A DNA stretch of 64,000 nucleotides from Drosophila pseudoobscura (GCF_009870125.1 NC_046681.1:24760001-24824000), one strand, 5' to 3'; numbered from the stretch's first letter, positions 27,501 to 39,671 are shown. The notes: a model not told the origin generated them from the letters alone. Made by a program: numbers and translations.

Positions 27501-29129
27501 GCTGACAGGGCCCCAAGCACTCCTCCTGCCTGGAAGATAGGGGTATATCCATGGGCGAAGGGCGTTTCTTTCGTTCACTGCCTGTTAGGGTATCCCTCAG
27601 TCGGGCAGGGGTCGCTTTGAGGGACAATTTTTATGGCTTATAATTTACGAGGCAGTGCGGAAAAGGAGCAGTGCGGCGGCACATTCCCTCAAGTCAAAGT
27701 CTGAGCGACATGGCGGGCAAGTGCCAACCTTTGTCCACTTTGACCGAGCCTTCCCGAGAGCCGCGGACCTCTGCCCTCTGGGCTCATTACAAAATGTTGG
27801 CGTCGACTGTCAGTTACACATGAAAATTGCACAACTTTTGCCTTATTACGGAGCCAAATGTACAGCGAAGAGAACAGCGAAGAGAGTACTGGAAGTGGCC
27901 GGGAAATACTTCCTCCTCCTTACGGCCGTGTACTTGGCATTCGCCTGTTTTCCATCTATTTTTTTTTTTGTACTTCCTTTTTCCTCATTTCATTTTAATT
28001 TTTTTACCCCTGCTTTCTCTCTTTGTCTCTGCTTTGCCGCCTCGCTCTTTTTATTCTAATTAAATTTTTTCCTTTCCCCACAAGGAACGGGGGTGGGGTG
28101 GGGTGGTGGGGCTTGGGGTCGGCGGCGGCCCAACAAGGCAAATTTATTCTTCTGTAAAAACAAGAAAAATTACGCAAAATAAATAAATTTACATAAGCTC
28201 GACGCGGACTGAGAAAAAACACAAACAAACACAACAACAACAAAAACAACAACAAAATGTGTACATAACAATAAATAAAATTGCATTTTCATTTACTTTT
28301 TGGCTTCCTTGGGTTCGGTTTTAGGTCTAGCAGGCAGTCCCCTTTCTCCTTTCCTTCCCCCGAAAGGAGCACCAAAGGCGGAACAAAAAAAGGTTGCACA
28401 ATGAGATCGCTTGGTATTTTTGTGTTATTCGAAAGTAATTAAAAGAGTAAGCCCTTAAATCGTGGATACTTACCAGGAATTTGCCCAAAACCCAACACCA
28501 TCGCTGTCCCGAAGGGATCTCTGGCGGTAGTCTGTCCAAGGAGCTGGGAAGGCAAACCAGTCTTCCTTATCCTCCATTTTGAAGCGATCTGAAACCCCCA
28601 TGGAAGACTTTGCACAGGCAAATCTTCGGCTATGATCCCCGGACAGGAAAGCAGCCTTTAATGCATCCTTTTCAACACACATTAGCTCCCAGGAAACTAG
28701 GTTTCTATTCCCTTCTATTGTTGGTAGCAGCAGGCTCTCGGCGGACTGGTTGCATTTATTGCGCGCTACGCAAAATATGGCCCAGCAATTATCGGCTGCT
28801 AATTCAGGTGGAACCCCCCCTCCCCCTGGGCATCCCCTGGCTGACCAACAATTTGGATTAGGCAACGCCAATGGCGGAACAAAGGAATAAATTGGTGGTC
28901 CCCTTTCGTGGGCTCTGGGGGAGGGGGTGGCCTGGTTTCTGGGGCTTTGTTTTATCAGCGGAACAACAAAACGTTCAGAAGATTGGTAATGGGGGCGTGG
29001 GGGCGAGGTCAAGCCAGTAAACAAATAGAATGCAAATACAGGGCCACAAATGACCAGCCACAAGGCTGATCTTTAGGACATGAGAGCCAAAAAGGTACAG
29101 TCCCATCGATCGTAGCAGCAATATTAGAG
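18516..29129. other. Gene-free stretch
   Basis: No convincing coding exon. I note an AT-rich TAA block (about 21,080-21,245), a CGGGTA-type short tandem repeat (23,411-23,447), a GGGCCC tandem (25,536-25,556) and a POU-like sequence tttgcatttgcat near 26,721. Open frames of 80-200 codons are present on both strands, but none has a domain, a signal peptide or splice support. Confidence 0.5.
23411..23447 (+). repeat. Short tandem repeat of ACGGGTAGCGGGTA type
   Basis: Five to six copies of a 6-7 bp unit, cgggta with one variable base. It superficially resembles telomere-type G-rich repeats, but it is short and internal, so I regard it as a minisatellite seed. Confidence 0.75.
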
Positions 29130-29375
29130 GAGGAGCCTTATATGTGGGATATTGTGATTAGTGGGAGGCTAGATCGCCGAGAAATAGGTATGCTATTAGA
29201 TCATTGAATGTGCCTATTGGAGAGGCATACAGATCTTCATAAAAGTGCTCACTGAAGGTCCTTATATGTGGGATATTCTTAGAGTCTAGATCGAGAAATG
29301 GGTATTCCATTGGACCATTAAACGATCTTATTAGAGAGGTATACAGACCCTGTGCAAAGTGTTCACTGAAGGACC
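29130..29375. repeat. Diverged tandem duplication of about 120 bp
   Basis: Two adjacent units share 'ccttatatgtgggatatt', then 'ctagatcg...gagaaat', then 'tattagatcattgaa' or 'attggaccattaaa', then 'gagaggcatacaga' or 'gagaggtatacaga', and finally 'gtgctcactgaaggt' or 'gtgttcactgaagga'. The order is conserved and identity is moderate, which points to an old tandem duplication. No coding frame is conserved between the units. Confidence 0.75.
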
Positions 29376-30924
29376 TTTATAAGCTTTACGTTCGAAGTAT
29401 TTATTCCCTTTCGCCCACGTTTTAGATCAGGGACTCCACAAAGAAGTTTCTTAAGCGTTAAGAGGAACTACTTTCGAGCATTGCGAGCACTATATGTGTG
29501 ATCCTTGCCAACCTTTATATCCCTTCTTGGAGAACTCTCTACGCATCCCAGACTGGCAGAGGCCGTGTCAAGAAATGACCGAAACGACTCTGATAGCCAT
29601 CGATAATATATGTTGCAGTGGAGGCATCCTTGAGTCCGCCCCTAATTGGCGCTACGTGCATGGCCAGGACCGGGGCCAGGACCTGGACCCGGAGCCGGAG
29701 CCGGGACGTGCGATGGTATTTTCCTTCATTTTGTTGGGCTCCGACTGTCGCCTGGCCCGCTGCGGGGCTGCCTGGCGTTATTTTAATAACGTGCATGCTG
29801 CGCATTCGGGATAACATCTGAATTTATGTAACGACGCCCGGGCCCCAAACCAAGATGGCAGCCAGACGGCTGTGGGGCCCTGTCCTGGGGCTGTGGCAGA
29901 GGACTCAAATGAAAACTGATGCGGATTAGTATTTAAAATAATGTCCTGCAGGGATATAACTTGTTCTCCCCAGCCCCAGCCCCATCGCCATGCCCATCCC
30001 CATCCCCATTCTTGGGGCGCTACTTTGTTTTCCTTTGCTGTTTCTTCTTTTCTCACTCGCTTTTTTTTCGCTTTTCCCTATTTTAATTCCTTTGCTGCGA
30101 TTTTTTTCTTTGGGGGAATGTTTCATAAAATTTATATTTGCAGATAAGTCTGGAAGGAGGGCTGGACATTTTTATTACAAGACAATTTACATATTTTTCT
30201 TGTTAAAATTCCTCAACACAACACTCTCTGTCTCCCTCTCGCCCCTCCCTCTCCGTCTCCCGTGTCATATGAATTTTTGTCCATTTTCTTGTTTCTGAAT
30301 TAATGTTAATTTTTATTACACTTACAGAGCCCACCCCCTCCGCTGCTTTTACTCATTTAAATTCAAGTTTGTTTTGCGAGAAAATAAAAGAAAAATAAAT
30401 GCAAAAAAATGTGGGGAAAACGAAGCAAAGAACGAGAGGGAAACGAGAGAAAATGCCAATGCTGGGGACCGGATGGAAATGTTAATAATGAAACAACAAA
30501 ATCCAAATGAATGCGTTGCAAATCGAAAAATAATAAAAACAGAACTTGTCCTCGGCCACGACCCTCGAGGACATCCTGGAGGGTAATCGTGGGGCATTGG
30601 CCGCCCGGACAGGAGGCCCTCATTACGTATTCCCTGAACAAATTCTATTAATTATCGTTATGTCCCTCTGATGGGTGACTGCAATTGGAAGGTTTCCTGC
30701 TGTTTGCTGTTGGCTGTTGGCTCTGGCTCCTGGCCCCCAATAAAAGTTACACCGGGATTTCCATTACCTCCCGCACCCCCTCCCCCCCTAACACATAATC
30801 GATATCGATTCTTAGAGGACCCTCAGGGCCTCGGGTTTTGTTATACCCAACAAGGGATATTTTAAAACGTTTAACAGACAATTTAGTGCCTACTTTGGTG
30901 GGAATATTTTCAAAAAACCCAAAA
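29376..30924. other. Gene-free stretch
   Basis: No exon is supported. The sequence has (CCCCAT)-type and T-rich simple stretches and small diverged repeats only. Confidence 0.5.
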
Positions 30925-31000
30925 AATAAAAAACGAAAAAAAACATGAACCCAGCAATCCATGACCGACCAAAGCCCCAATGTCAAATTCGATATCGTAT

Positions 31001-31029
31001 GAGAATACTGGAAAATGTTCAGTATTGCT
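31001..31029 (+). promoter_or_regulatory. Promoter-like box of U1
   Basis: The sequence gagaatactggaaaa followed by cagtat matches the box found at the head of all six modules in blocks A, B and C. It lies about 220 bp before the first candidate start codon. The arms atactg and cagtat form a short inverted repeat. I infer a promoter or transcription-start role from its constant position; I do not recognise it as a named Drosophila core-promoter motif. Confidence 0.4.
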
Positions 31030-31222
31030 AGCAGCGTGGACAGTAAAACACATAAAATAAAAACTCCAAATTTCTAAATTTTGTAAAATATTTATTTCGG
31101 TTTTTTTTTTGTTTTCATTTAGATTTAAGCATAAAAGTGATTTGTTGTGTTTTTTTTTTTGTTGTGTTTAGTTTTGTTTTGTTTTTTATAGTTAAGTAAA
31201 AAGTTAAGTTTATACAAAGGCG

Positions 31223-31411
31223 ATGGAACCAAGCACGTTTTCGTATCTGTACTCTAATACTCTGTACTCTGTACTCTGTACTCTGGACTCTGTACAGTCC
31301 AATCCACGTAAGCATACATTTAGGTTAGACGTTGAATAAATTCATCAAAAATGTTTGTTTTTTCTAGATTCTCAATTACATTACATTCCCCCCGACGACA
31401 AAAGAAGATGA
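31223..31411 (+). CDS. Small spliced ORF in U1 (42 codons), unrecognised
   Basis: Exon 31,223-31,307, intron 31,308-31,367 (60 bp, GTAAGC...TTTTTTCTAG), then 31,368-31,411. The ATG is in fair context (aaggcgATGg). The joined frame encodes a 42-residue Ser/Tyr/Thr-rich peptide starting MEPSTFSYLYSN and ending PPDDKRR. The repetitive middle comes from a tactctg tandem repeat, so the frame may be fortuitous. Its TGA stop overlaps the ATG of the next frame as ATGA. I do not recognise a family. The splice signals are convincing; the coding status is not. Confidence 0.35.
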
Positions 31412-31610
31412 CTTTCAAGGTAGTCGCTCGCAATAAGTGGAATGTAAGCATAGATGGTTTTATGTTGATCAAATTAATCTAAATTTAACCTTTTTCTAGC
31501 TGGTGTTCACTTATCGAAAAATCCAAAAATTAAAATCGAAAAACGCTAACGACTATTTTGATCCTGAAAATGATTATATTTTGATACTAATAATTATATT
31601 TGGATACTAA
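31408..31610 (+). CDS. Small spliced ORF in U1 (48 codons) with the shared ILIL tail
   Basis: Exon 31,408-31,443, intron 31,444-31,499 (56 bp, GTAAGC...TTTTTCTAG), then 31,500-31,610. The joined product starts MTFKVVARNKWN, has a basic centre (KIQKLKSKN) and ends with a hydrophobic tail containing NDYILILIIIF. The same tail, in the same frame and after a similarly basic segment, occurs in the type II frames of blocks A, B and C. The tail arises from a 21-bp A/T-rich repeat, so conservation of the frame could partly reflect repeat structure. No signal peptide or domain is recognised. Confidence 0.35.
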
Positions 31611-31720
31611 TAATTATATTTTGATACTAAACACAAACATGAATGTTTATTTTATTGAATAAGAATGGGGAAGGAGTTTCTCAAACTCTAGGGGTGTGTT
31701 CCATATGTGGGGACAGAGGA

Positions 31721-34700
31721 TGAGTGTAACGCGGAGAAGGAAGCGTCTAAGCGGTATCTATCTATCTCCTCCCTCTCCCTGAGAGGACCCCTTGGAGATG
31801 CGGATTGGACCCCTATCATCTGTTGCATTGGAAGACGAGGTAAGCCTGTATCTATCTGTCAAATGATTTGATTTGACTGTAGGTTGCTACATTCTACAAA
31901 GCAAAAAATGTAAGACTTGAATGCATGGAAGACTCTTGAAGACCATCGAGTGAGCCCTCACTGAATAATTCCAATTTAATTTCCGATATACAAATAAAAT
32001 CACGTCTCCCTTTTAGCCAACTGTCGAAAAGGAAGAGAGGGGAAACGGGGCAAGGCAAGGCAAGGAGCTGTTGCAAGTAGTGTCATAGAAAATTCGAAAT
32101 GTTTCAATCAACAATTCGCATTATTAAATATTAATGGGAAACTCGAGTCGAGCTGCCTCGGACTGACCCTTTCGACCATGCCGGCCCCAAAAAGGTCATC
32201 ATGTGTCTGCCGCAGCAGTCCAGAAGGTCCAGAAGCTGGCAAAAGTAATTTTGGACATTTTTCATCATAAAGACAGCATCGACTCAACCCTCTCTGTCTC
32301 TGTCTCAGTCTGTGTCTCTGTCCCTGTCCTGAGAGCCACTTCTTTGGCGGAGCTTAGATTTCGAATTGGATTTGAATTGGGAATTTCTGGCATTCAAGGG
32401 CCGTCGGTCGTTGGTCGTCGGTCAAGTTGGTCAACGCATAAATATTTCTCTTTGTTCAAGCATCGCATCAGAGCCAAAAAAGAGCATTACGGACTCGTCC
32501 GACTCGTACATACACGTATGCTGTGTGTGTGTGCACCTGTGCCATCTGTCTCTCTCCGTCTCTCCGTCTCCCTCCTTCTGTCTGTCCTCCGACAGGACTA
32601 CAGCACAAACAAACAAGGAGACGGGCTGGGTAGTGGATGGCCAGATATGAGAAACGGTCGAATGGTCAAGTCAAAGTTATTGTCATGTCATGTAAGTGCC
32701 CTTCCCGCCCTTCCCGCCCTGCCTGCCCCATCACCACCCCCACCCCCCATCTCCCTTCTTCATTTCGACCCTGTTCTTGTTCGGATTTTCCAATTTCATC
32801 TCCGTTCTCCCCATACACTGCAAGCAAGCCATTTTGTTTTTCAGGACTCGAAGAGAATATGCAAAAATATTAAGTCCAAGATACTTTTATGGCGACGGTA
32901 ACCCTATTCATTGGCCATCTGCAAATATTCATTGAAATCTGGTGGATATGTTGCCCCCCTTTCTATTAATAATCATGACTGTCAAGGAAGGAAAAAAAAC
33001 CCTCAAAAATTGACTAAAAGTTTCCATCTCTTCGATGTTTCAGATCGTGTTCGGCGAAGGGTTTCCCCTGGCGTTGGGTTTGGGGTAAAATGTAAATATC
33101 GGGTGGAATGGTGGAATGGTGCCTCCCTCGGGGGTGGGGTGGAGGGGAAGAAAAATCAACTGACCAGTAACTTTGGAGCCAACTCCGATGGCAACTTGCG
33201 AAAGTTCAAAGTGACTTAAGTGAAATTTCCACCTCGGGCAGTCCTTGAAGGACTCCATCCCATGAACATGAGTAAAAATTAAATTGATTTTCCTCGGACA
33301 TTGCTCGAACCTGGGCAAAACTTATACGTTTTTCTACCCGCTAATCGTACAGATCCAGGGGTATGTTGTATTTATGTAGATCTTTGGAACAGTCTCCACC
33401 GATCTTTGCTAACAGCAGCCACATCTCATGGCGATGGTGTGTCCAAAGAGCGGAAGTGCCGCCAAGTAGAGGGTATCTTTTAGTCGAAAGACAGCCGAAA
33501 GCTTGCTTTCCTTTTTGTTTTCCCGTTCATGGGTTTATGGCAGGCCCCCTGCGTTTGTGCAACTTCATGGTGTCCGAGCTGTGTTCCTGCCCCTGCCCGT
33601 GCCCGTGCCGCATATTAAATTGGTGTGCAAATAGTTTGTGTCCTTGTCGGGGTCTGCTCCTTTATTGACTCACTTATTCGAACTTTTCGGCTGGGCCTGG
33701 AGCAAAGGCCTGCGGCTGTTTTAGAGGACTCTAGGAAGCCTTTCCCGGATTCCACCCCAAAGTAATATTCGAAACTGATTCGGTTCTGTGGTGTCGAAAG
33801 TTTGCCATCTCCAAGCCCAACCCAGGGGGCAATCAAGGGGGCCATCCATCCCCACTTGACTTAAGCGACAATTTCATTTCAATTAAATTATAATTATATC
33901 TTCTGTCTGCCTACCCGTTGGTACCATCAGAAGGTACCATTTTAATTTTCACCTTGCCGCTGATAATACCCGAAAACTGTTTGACACTTCAAAGTCATTA
34001 TGAAGATAGCAATCACTCCACCACCCGCCCATCTCGAAAGCTGGAACTTTCGTACAAGAATCCAGACATTTCTTCACACAAACCTCCTTTGGAGTCGGCA
34101 ACGCCCAGGCATTCCAACCCATCCTCCATCCTTTTCGAGCCTGGGCCCACGTCTGCCTACATTCCGGCAGCGCTTTTTGATGTAATTTTGGCATAAGCCA
34201 AAAAATGTTTCCTTCCCAGAGATGTCTTTGTCGCGATAGGGCCTCCCCCCTCCACCTAACCCTCCCCTCCGAATGCGACACGCTCCGGCAAACTTATCCC
34301 GGGCGAAAATTAAGAAAACTGTGGCCCTGCTCGGAGTTGGGAATCAAATTTGGAATTAAAATTTTAGCATTGCGCACATAATTTTATACCTCCAGGCCGT
34401 GCCATCCAAAAGGGTTCCATTCCTTCCTTGCCGGTTGAATCCCTGCCACGTTGCGTGACGAAAGAGCATCGTAGATGAAGACAGGTCGTGGCTACATCCT
34501 GAAAGTCTTTTGCTCATTTTGGTGCTTGTATAGACTTATACTTATCCCGGCAGGCTTTCAGTATTTTCAACCAATAACTTGTGCTCCAGAAATAACTTCA
34601 GCTGTTATATCTTTTGCCGCAGAGCTCTCTCTCTCTTTCTCTCTACAGAGGCTGTTCGTCAGGCAAGGTGCCACAAATGGAGGGTAAGGAGAACTATGAT

Positions 34701-36446
34701 CATCTCTAAAGCACATTCTACAACAGTTTAATTACTCTCCAGTCTGCCAGGACAAGGCTAATCATGCTCAAGACATGTATTTTGTGCCAATCTGATTAAA
34801 GGGATTGGAAGGATGTTACCTTTACAGATACAACGCTCGTAATATGGTACATGGGGTATACAAAACTCCTTGATTGCATTAAATCTCATATGTATAACCC
34901 ATACATACATAATTCTTCGCTTCTTCCCTTGGTTTCCCATATCCCGTATCCCACATTGACAACAAAAGATTGTTTCTTTGCGAAAAGTGTGAGAAAAACT
35001 CCACCCCCACTCCCACAATCTAACTTCCTGCTCAAATTTCGGTATCTAAAATGGGGAAAAAAAACCCGCAAGTATTGAACACAAAACGTAGAGAAATCGA
35101 ATAAGGAAATGGAACCCTTTGGCCGTGTCCATTTGGGTTGAGTCTTCTATAAATTATTTCGCAGATAAAACATATACTCTTGTGGGTGGGGCCCCCATCC
35201 CCCATCCATCCAGGCCACCCCCCGCCTACACCTTTTGCAATCTGAGTAAAGGCCGGCGCTCCCCAGCGACATTTTCTGACCATCGGAACTGACAGAATTG
35301 AAAAATAAGCGACGCTCGACCATCTGCCTGGGGCGACAGCTGGGAGGGGGGTAGAGAAGGAGAAGGAGGGGGAGGAGGTGGAGGTGGAGAGGATGCCGAA
35401 GGTGAAAAATAAAAAATGGCGTCCAGTCGAGTGCTCAACCTCAAGATTTATAACAAAAGGCGAAAAAAATCGAATATAAAAGTTACTGTAGATTACTTGG
35501 ATACCCTCTATAAAGATTCTTTTGGTTTCCGGGATTATTAAGATATTATTAAGAAACCTTGGGAGTAAAAAACGCCGTAAATATCCATTTATTTCTGCAT
35601 TATTTGTGATCGATAATCGATAAAGATATTTTATAGCTGAAAAATCATAGAAGTATCATAGAAGTGTCTCTATTATATAGAAAAGCTTTGAGGCATCGCT
35701 ATTTTACTCATAAATGCATTAGCGAGCGTAGCGAGTGAGCCGGGGGTCGACGCACGAGCAAAGCGAGTCTCTTACAAATCGAATCGGTATACCCTGGATA
35801 CCCACAAGTACGGGGTCTATTCCGAGCTGGAGAAGGAGAGAGAGAAAAGCACACGTTAAAATAATGCAAAAAGTGGAGGAGACAACGGAGTGGAAGAACA
35901 AGGAGGAGCATCAATAAAAAAGGAAGCGGATGTAGCCGCATGCTACTCGTAGTATGATGAAAATTCACACACACACACACACAAGCACACGCACACGCAC
36001 ACATATGCTGGGCGAGAGAGAGAGAGAGAGAGAGAGAGAAACCGCACACGGCGAAACACAGCAACAACGGAAATGGAAAGGATAAAATTAATTTTTTTTG
36101 CTCCCGCTTTCCGCTTTTTACTTCCGCTTCTGCTTCTGTTTCTGCTTCGTCTCCTTCTGTTCGCGGCTCTCACCTGAGGGGGGGGGGGGGGGGGCGGCAA
36201 CGGTGGGTGTTGCAACTGTCGTGGATGCCCGGGGGCATATCAAATGCCACAAACACATTTAGTTTGCGGCGAATTTGTTTTGGCCTCGCTCCGTAAAGGT
36301 TTTTCTGCCTCTACTCGCACTTTCGCCATCAAAATGTGGAAAAGAAATGAAATAAGAATAAGAGATACTCCAAAAGATCGATTATGCTGATGAAAAGTCA
36401 ACAAAAGACGGATTTATATGGTATATGGTGTTGTGGGTGCATAGAA
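31721..36446. other. Gene-free stretch
   Basis: No supported exon. It contains a small CTCT-rich patch near 31,780, pyrimidine-rich stretches near 32,290-32,590, a GAG/GGA-rich patch near 35,340-35,400, (CA)n near 35,967-36,003, (GA)n at 36,015-36,040 and a G run at 36,179-36,194. The repeat 'gcgagcgtagcgagtgagcc' at about 35,722 is unexplained. Confidence 0.5.
36015..36040 (+). repeat. (GA)n microsatellite
   Basis: A perfect GA run of about 13 units, a potential GAGA-factor (Trl) binding tract. A CA run lies immediately upstream. No promoter elements or gene start can be tied to it. Confidence 0.85.
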
Positions 36447-36850
36447 ATACCTAATTGTCTTTCAAGGAACCCTCTGATCGTTAGCCAACACTGGAAAGTG
36501 CACACCTCTAGAGGAAGGGAGGGCGGAGCAGTGCTCTATGGAGTCACGACGGAAGAGGAGTGCTCTATGGAGTCACGTGGGCGGAGGAGTGCTCACTGGA
36601 GTCACGTGAGAGGGGGAGAATTGGAAATATCTAATTGTCTTTCAAGGAACCCTCTGATCGTTAGCCAACACTGGAAAGTGCACACCTCTAGAGGGAGGAA
36701 GGGCGGAGCAGTGCTCTATGGAGTCACGTGAGAGGAGGAGTGTTCTGTGGAGTCACGGGGGCGGGGGAGTGCTCTGTGGAGTCACGGGGGCGGGAGAGTG
36801 CTCACTGGAGTCACGTGGGCGGCGGAGATCTGTGTGGAGTCACGTAGCCC
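36447..36850. repeat. Tandem duplication with a CACGTG-containing minisatellite
   Basis: A unit starting 'tacctaattgtctttcaagg' (about 36,448) recurs as 'tatctaattgtctttcaagg' (about 36,628), some 180 bp apart, with near identity through 'gtgcacacctctagag'. Within and after both units a shorter element of about 30 bp, 'gtgctctatggagtcacgtg' plus a G-rich linker, is repeated eight or nine times. Several copies hold the perfect E-box CACGTG; others read CACGAC, CACGGG or CACGTA. The frames reading through it are repeat artefacts. Confidence 0.85.
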
Positions 36851-37718
36851 CGCAAGACTCACTCTCTCTCCCCCTCTCACTCTCACACTGTACCCATCTC
36901 TCTCGCAAACATACGACAGAACGCTTATAATAAATCTACGGGGTTTTTTTTTTCAAAAAAATGCTGGAAAACTAACGGAAGTTTCATCAAATAAAAAAAG
37001 GAGAAAAATACATATAAAAGAAAGTCATGCACATGTGAGCAGCACTCTGGGCACGAATACGGACCCCAAGACGAAGTGTAATCCGTGTCCAGCTCAAAGA
37101 GAATAAAAAGTGAAAAAGGAAAAACCAATAACAACAGCAACGGGGATGCACAGACCGGGGGGGATAATCCGATGAGGCAAAGCACCAAAAAAAAAGCAAT
37201 AAAAATGAAATGGGAGACTCCTGTTTTGGGGGTAAAGAAATGCCACGCAGATCGAATATCAAGATTTCATCATTAATGAATCCTTGAGATTTACACCTTG
37301 GAATGTGTTGAATATAATCTCCTCTAGGGGTACGCCCCGTGCCATATTCCAACCCGCCTTGATGGCATATTGCGCATACGCACTCGCCCCGAAAGCCATT
37401 TGGAGTGGAATTATGAAATCAACCACAGGAATTATGAATTTGAAGGGGGAAGTGGAAGTGGAAGCCTCAGCCAATCGGGAAATGGATCCACCAGAGGCAG
37501 GACCAACCACAGGACAGCCTCAGAGCGCAACGGCCGGCGCTTGTTGCATAAAGTTATGTCTGTATATATATCATAATCCATAACGTTTCATATGGCGACC
37601 CCAGCCCCTAGCGAGACGGAAACGAACCCTTGCCGTGCTCTCTCCCCCGGCTGTTGCTGGCTTCAAATTACAACCACAAACACAACGGAAACGGAGCGGG
37701 CGGTGGGCTGTGGGCTGT

Positions 37719-37740
37719 GGGGGGGGGGGGGGGGGGGGGG
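37719..37740 (+). repeat. 22-nt poly-G run
   Basis: An uninterrupted run of G following a TGGGCTG duplication. The exact length is likely unreliable. Confidence 0.9.
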
Positions 37741-37807
37741 AGACTCGTCAGCAAACAAGAGCAGCCCTTAAAAACGCACACATAGAGACATATAGCAAGG
37801 GCTGAGG

Positions 37808-37839
37808 CAGGGGCAGGGGCTGGGGCAGGGGCAGGGGAG
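37808..37839 (+). repeat. G-quadruplex-type array
   Basis: Five or more blocks of GGGG separated by CA or CT give a textbook G4-capable sequence on the plus strand. No gene is adjacent, so no role can be assigned. Confidence 0.7.
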
Positions 37840-39671
37840 TCGCTTAAATCAACAAAGAGGAAAGCAACGAAAAGGAAAGGAAAGCAAAGAAAAAATAACC
37901 AAAAAGAAAACTGTTTTTGGGGGTGAAATCCAAAGTCAGGCGCGATGCCACCCCCCACGCATATCCGAGGGCGATGTGGCGGCACCCTCAATGCCACCCA
38001 ATTATAACCGTATACACAAGGCTATATCTCTCTGTGTGTGTGTGTGTGTGCGGGCTTGGGTGGGTTGGGCAGAGGGTGGGGGCAATGGCACGAGAGCTTA
38101 TTTCAGGAGCAACTTCAACTGCGTCTCTCGTTTCGTTATTGTTTCATTTTTTCCTTTTCCTTTCGAATTTTCTTCCTGTGTGTGTGTGTGTGTGTGTGTG
38201 TTTGTATTTATCTTGGATACATCCAAGACACAGATACACGTAGCCCCCGCCCCCCGTCCACCCGCAAGATGCTGGGAAAGTTACTGCCATACGTGCAACA
38301 TCATAAAAGGGACAAAACAATAACAATAAAAATCATATATACTCGAGGCCCCCCTCCCCCCCACAACCGTATATGGCATGTGCCTATATAAGGGAATATA
38401 TGTATGTTTATGTACATATGTGTAAGGAAACCCGTTAAGATATGAGCGTAGAACCCGTCCGTACGAGTGTGCGTTTGCCCTTCTAGCGATTCGACAATGG
38501 TCATTGCCTCGCACACATTTTGTGCCTCAGTATAAATATGTAATGGACTTGGAAATATCCTTTATGAAATTCAATTTCTGCGGCGCTCAGGGGGAGGCAT
38601 CTATAAGAAGGTGTACACGGCTTCACTGTCGTAGGTCCCCATTGTAGCGATTTCTTCCACGTTATTCAACTATTTGCAACCAAGAAAGTCGATCCTCACG
38701 AGTATCGTACGCAGGACAATCGATAGTTGCCAGTGTCCTGTCTGGTGTCCTCGTATCAGCGCCTGCTTGGCTAGAGTCCATCGATTTCTTTCCGCCACAA
38801 ATGAAAGCACATTAGTCCAGAGTCCTCCATGTCCACTAGGCGGGGTCAGAGCTCCGCCCCCGTTGGCCTGATAAAATGCGTTAAAACGAAAATTAAGCAA
38901 CACAATTAATGGCCCCGCTTTATCATACAATTTTAATGGGCCAAATAAATTGGCCAAGAGCTGGCCCAGAGAGCCCCACAGCCCTGCTGAAGGTCTGTTT
39001 TCTGTTTCCACCAGCAGCGGCACACTCTGGCACTCGGATATAAAAGTTTCTGTATTACTTTGTGAGACATAAACACACGCACATATGTATGCACCTATAT
39101 ACTAGCCATATACGTACATATGTACATAGTTATATTTATTTGAGAAGCTCTTATTGTGCTGATTCAATTTGGTCGTAAGCCTAATTAGTTACAGGTTGCT
39201 TTTCATGCCTCAAAGTCTTTCATAGTCTTGTGCCCCATTCGATGCCCTCTCAAATGGAGTCGTCTTCTGTGAGGATTATCCCTATGATTGCACATAATGT
39301 GTTCTCTGCCCGGCTGCCTATGTACATACCTACTGGTAACTATCCAAGGAACCCATATGGGGTACGACTTCAGGCTAAATGTTACCCGAAAGACGGGCCA
39401 AGGGAGCGATCGGTCCATAAGTTCTTTAAGATATTCCTCCGCGTACATGTTTTAGGCCTCTTCTTCAAGATGCTCTCTGCTTGAGTAACTTCTGAGGATA
39501 ACAATGCCCAGCGACTTTATCGACTTGAATTAATTGAAATCGGTTAAACGGAATTATTACCGAAAACTGTCTCTGTTCATAAAAATACGAATCAACGCAA
39601 AATTCAAAAGAAAAACTGAAACAAGCAATCCATGCCCCACAAAACCCCAAATGTCAAGTTCGATGTCGTGT

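Larger units (their letters stand above)
30925..31720 (+). repeat. Single unit (U1) of the spliced repeat family
   Basis: This segment is homologous to the modules in blocks A, B and C. It has the upstream block 'agcaatccatgacc', the box gagaatactggaaaa at 31,001, a 'tttaagcataaaagtgattt' stretch, two introns with the family 5' end gtaagcata and 3' end tttttctag, a tail with repeats of attatattttgatactaa, and a terminal 'gaatggggaagg' block. Unlike A-C it is alone, with no inverted partner beside it. The exons do not match those of the other copies, although introns and flanks do. It contains two small overlapping frames, annotated separately. Confidence 0.75.
36851..39391. other. Gene-free stretch with G-rich and TG microsatellites
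   Basis: It contains a poly-G run (37,719-37,740), a GGGGCAGGGG array (about 37,808-37,839), and (TG)n runs near 38,035-38,050 and 38,177-38,200. An open frame at about 39,195-39,484 (plus) runs into block A and reads MESSSVRIIPMIAHNVF from an internal ATG; its end uses sequence shared with block C. I could not link it to a family or to splice sites. Confidence 0.5.

Noticed and set aside
35708-36215. Minus-strand frames with Cys/Val and Leu/Ser repeats
   Set aside because: Produced by the CA and GA dinucleotide runs.
38670-39023. Minus-strand frame of 117 codons
   Set aside because: The frame begins at a GTG, has no ATG near its start, and overlaps A/T-rich DNA typical of non-coding sequence.
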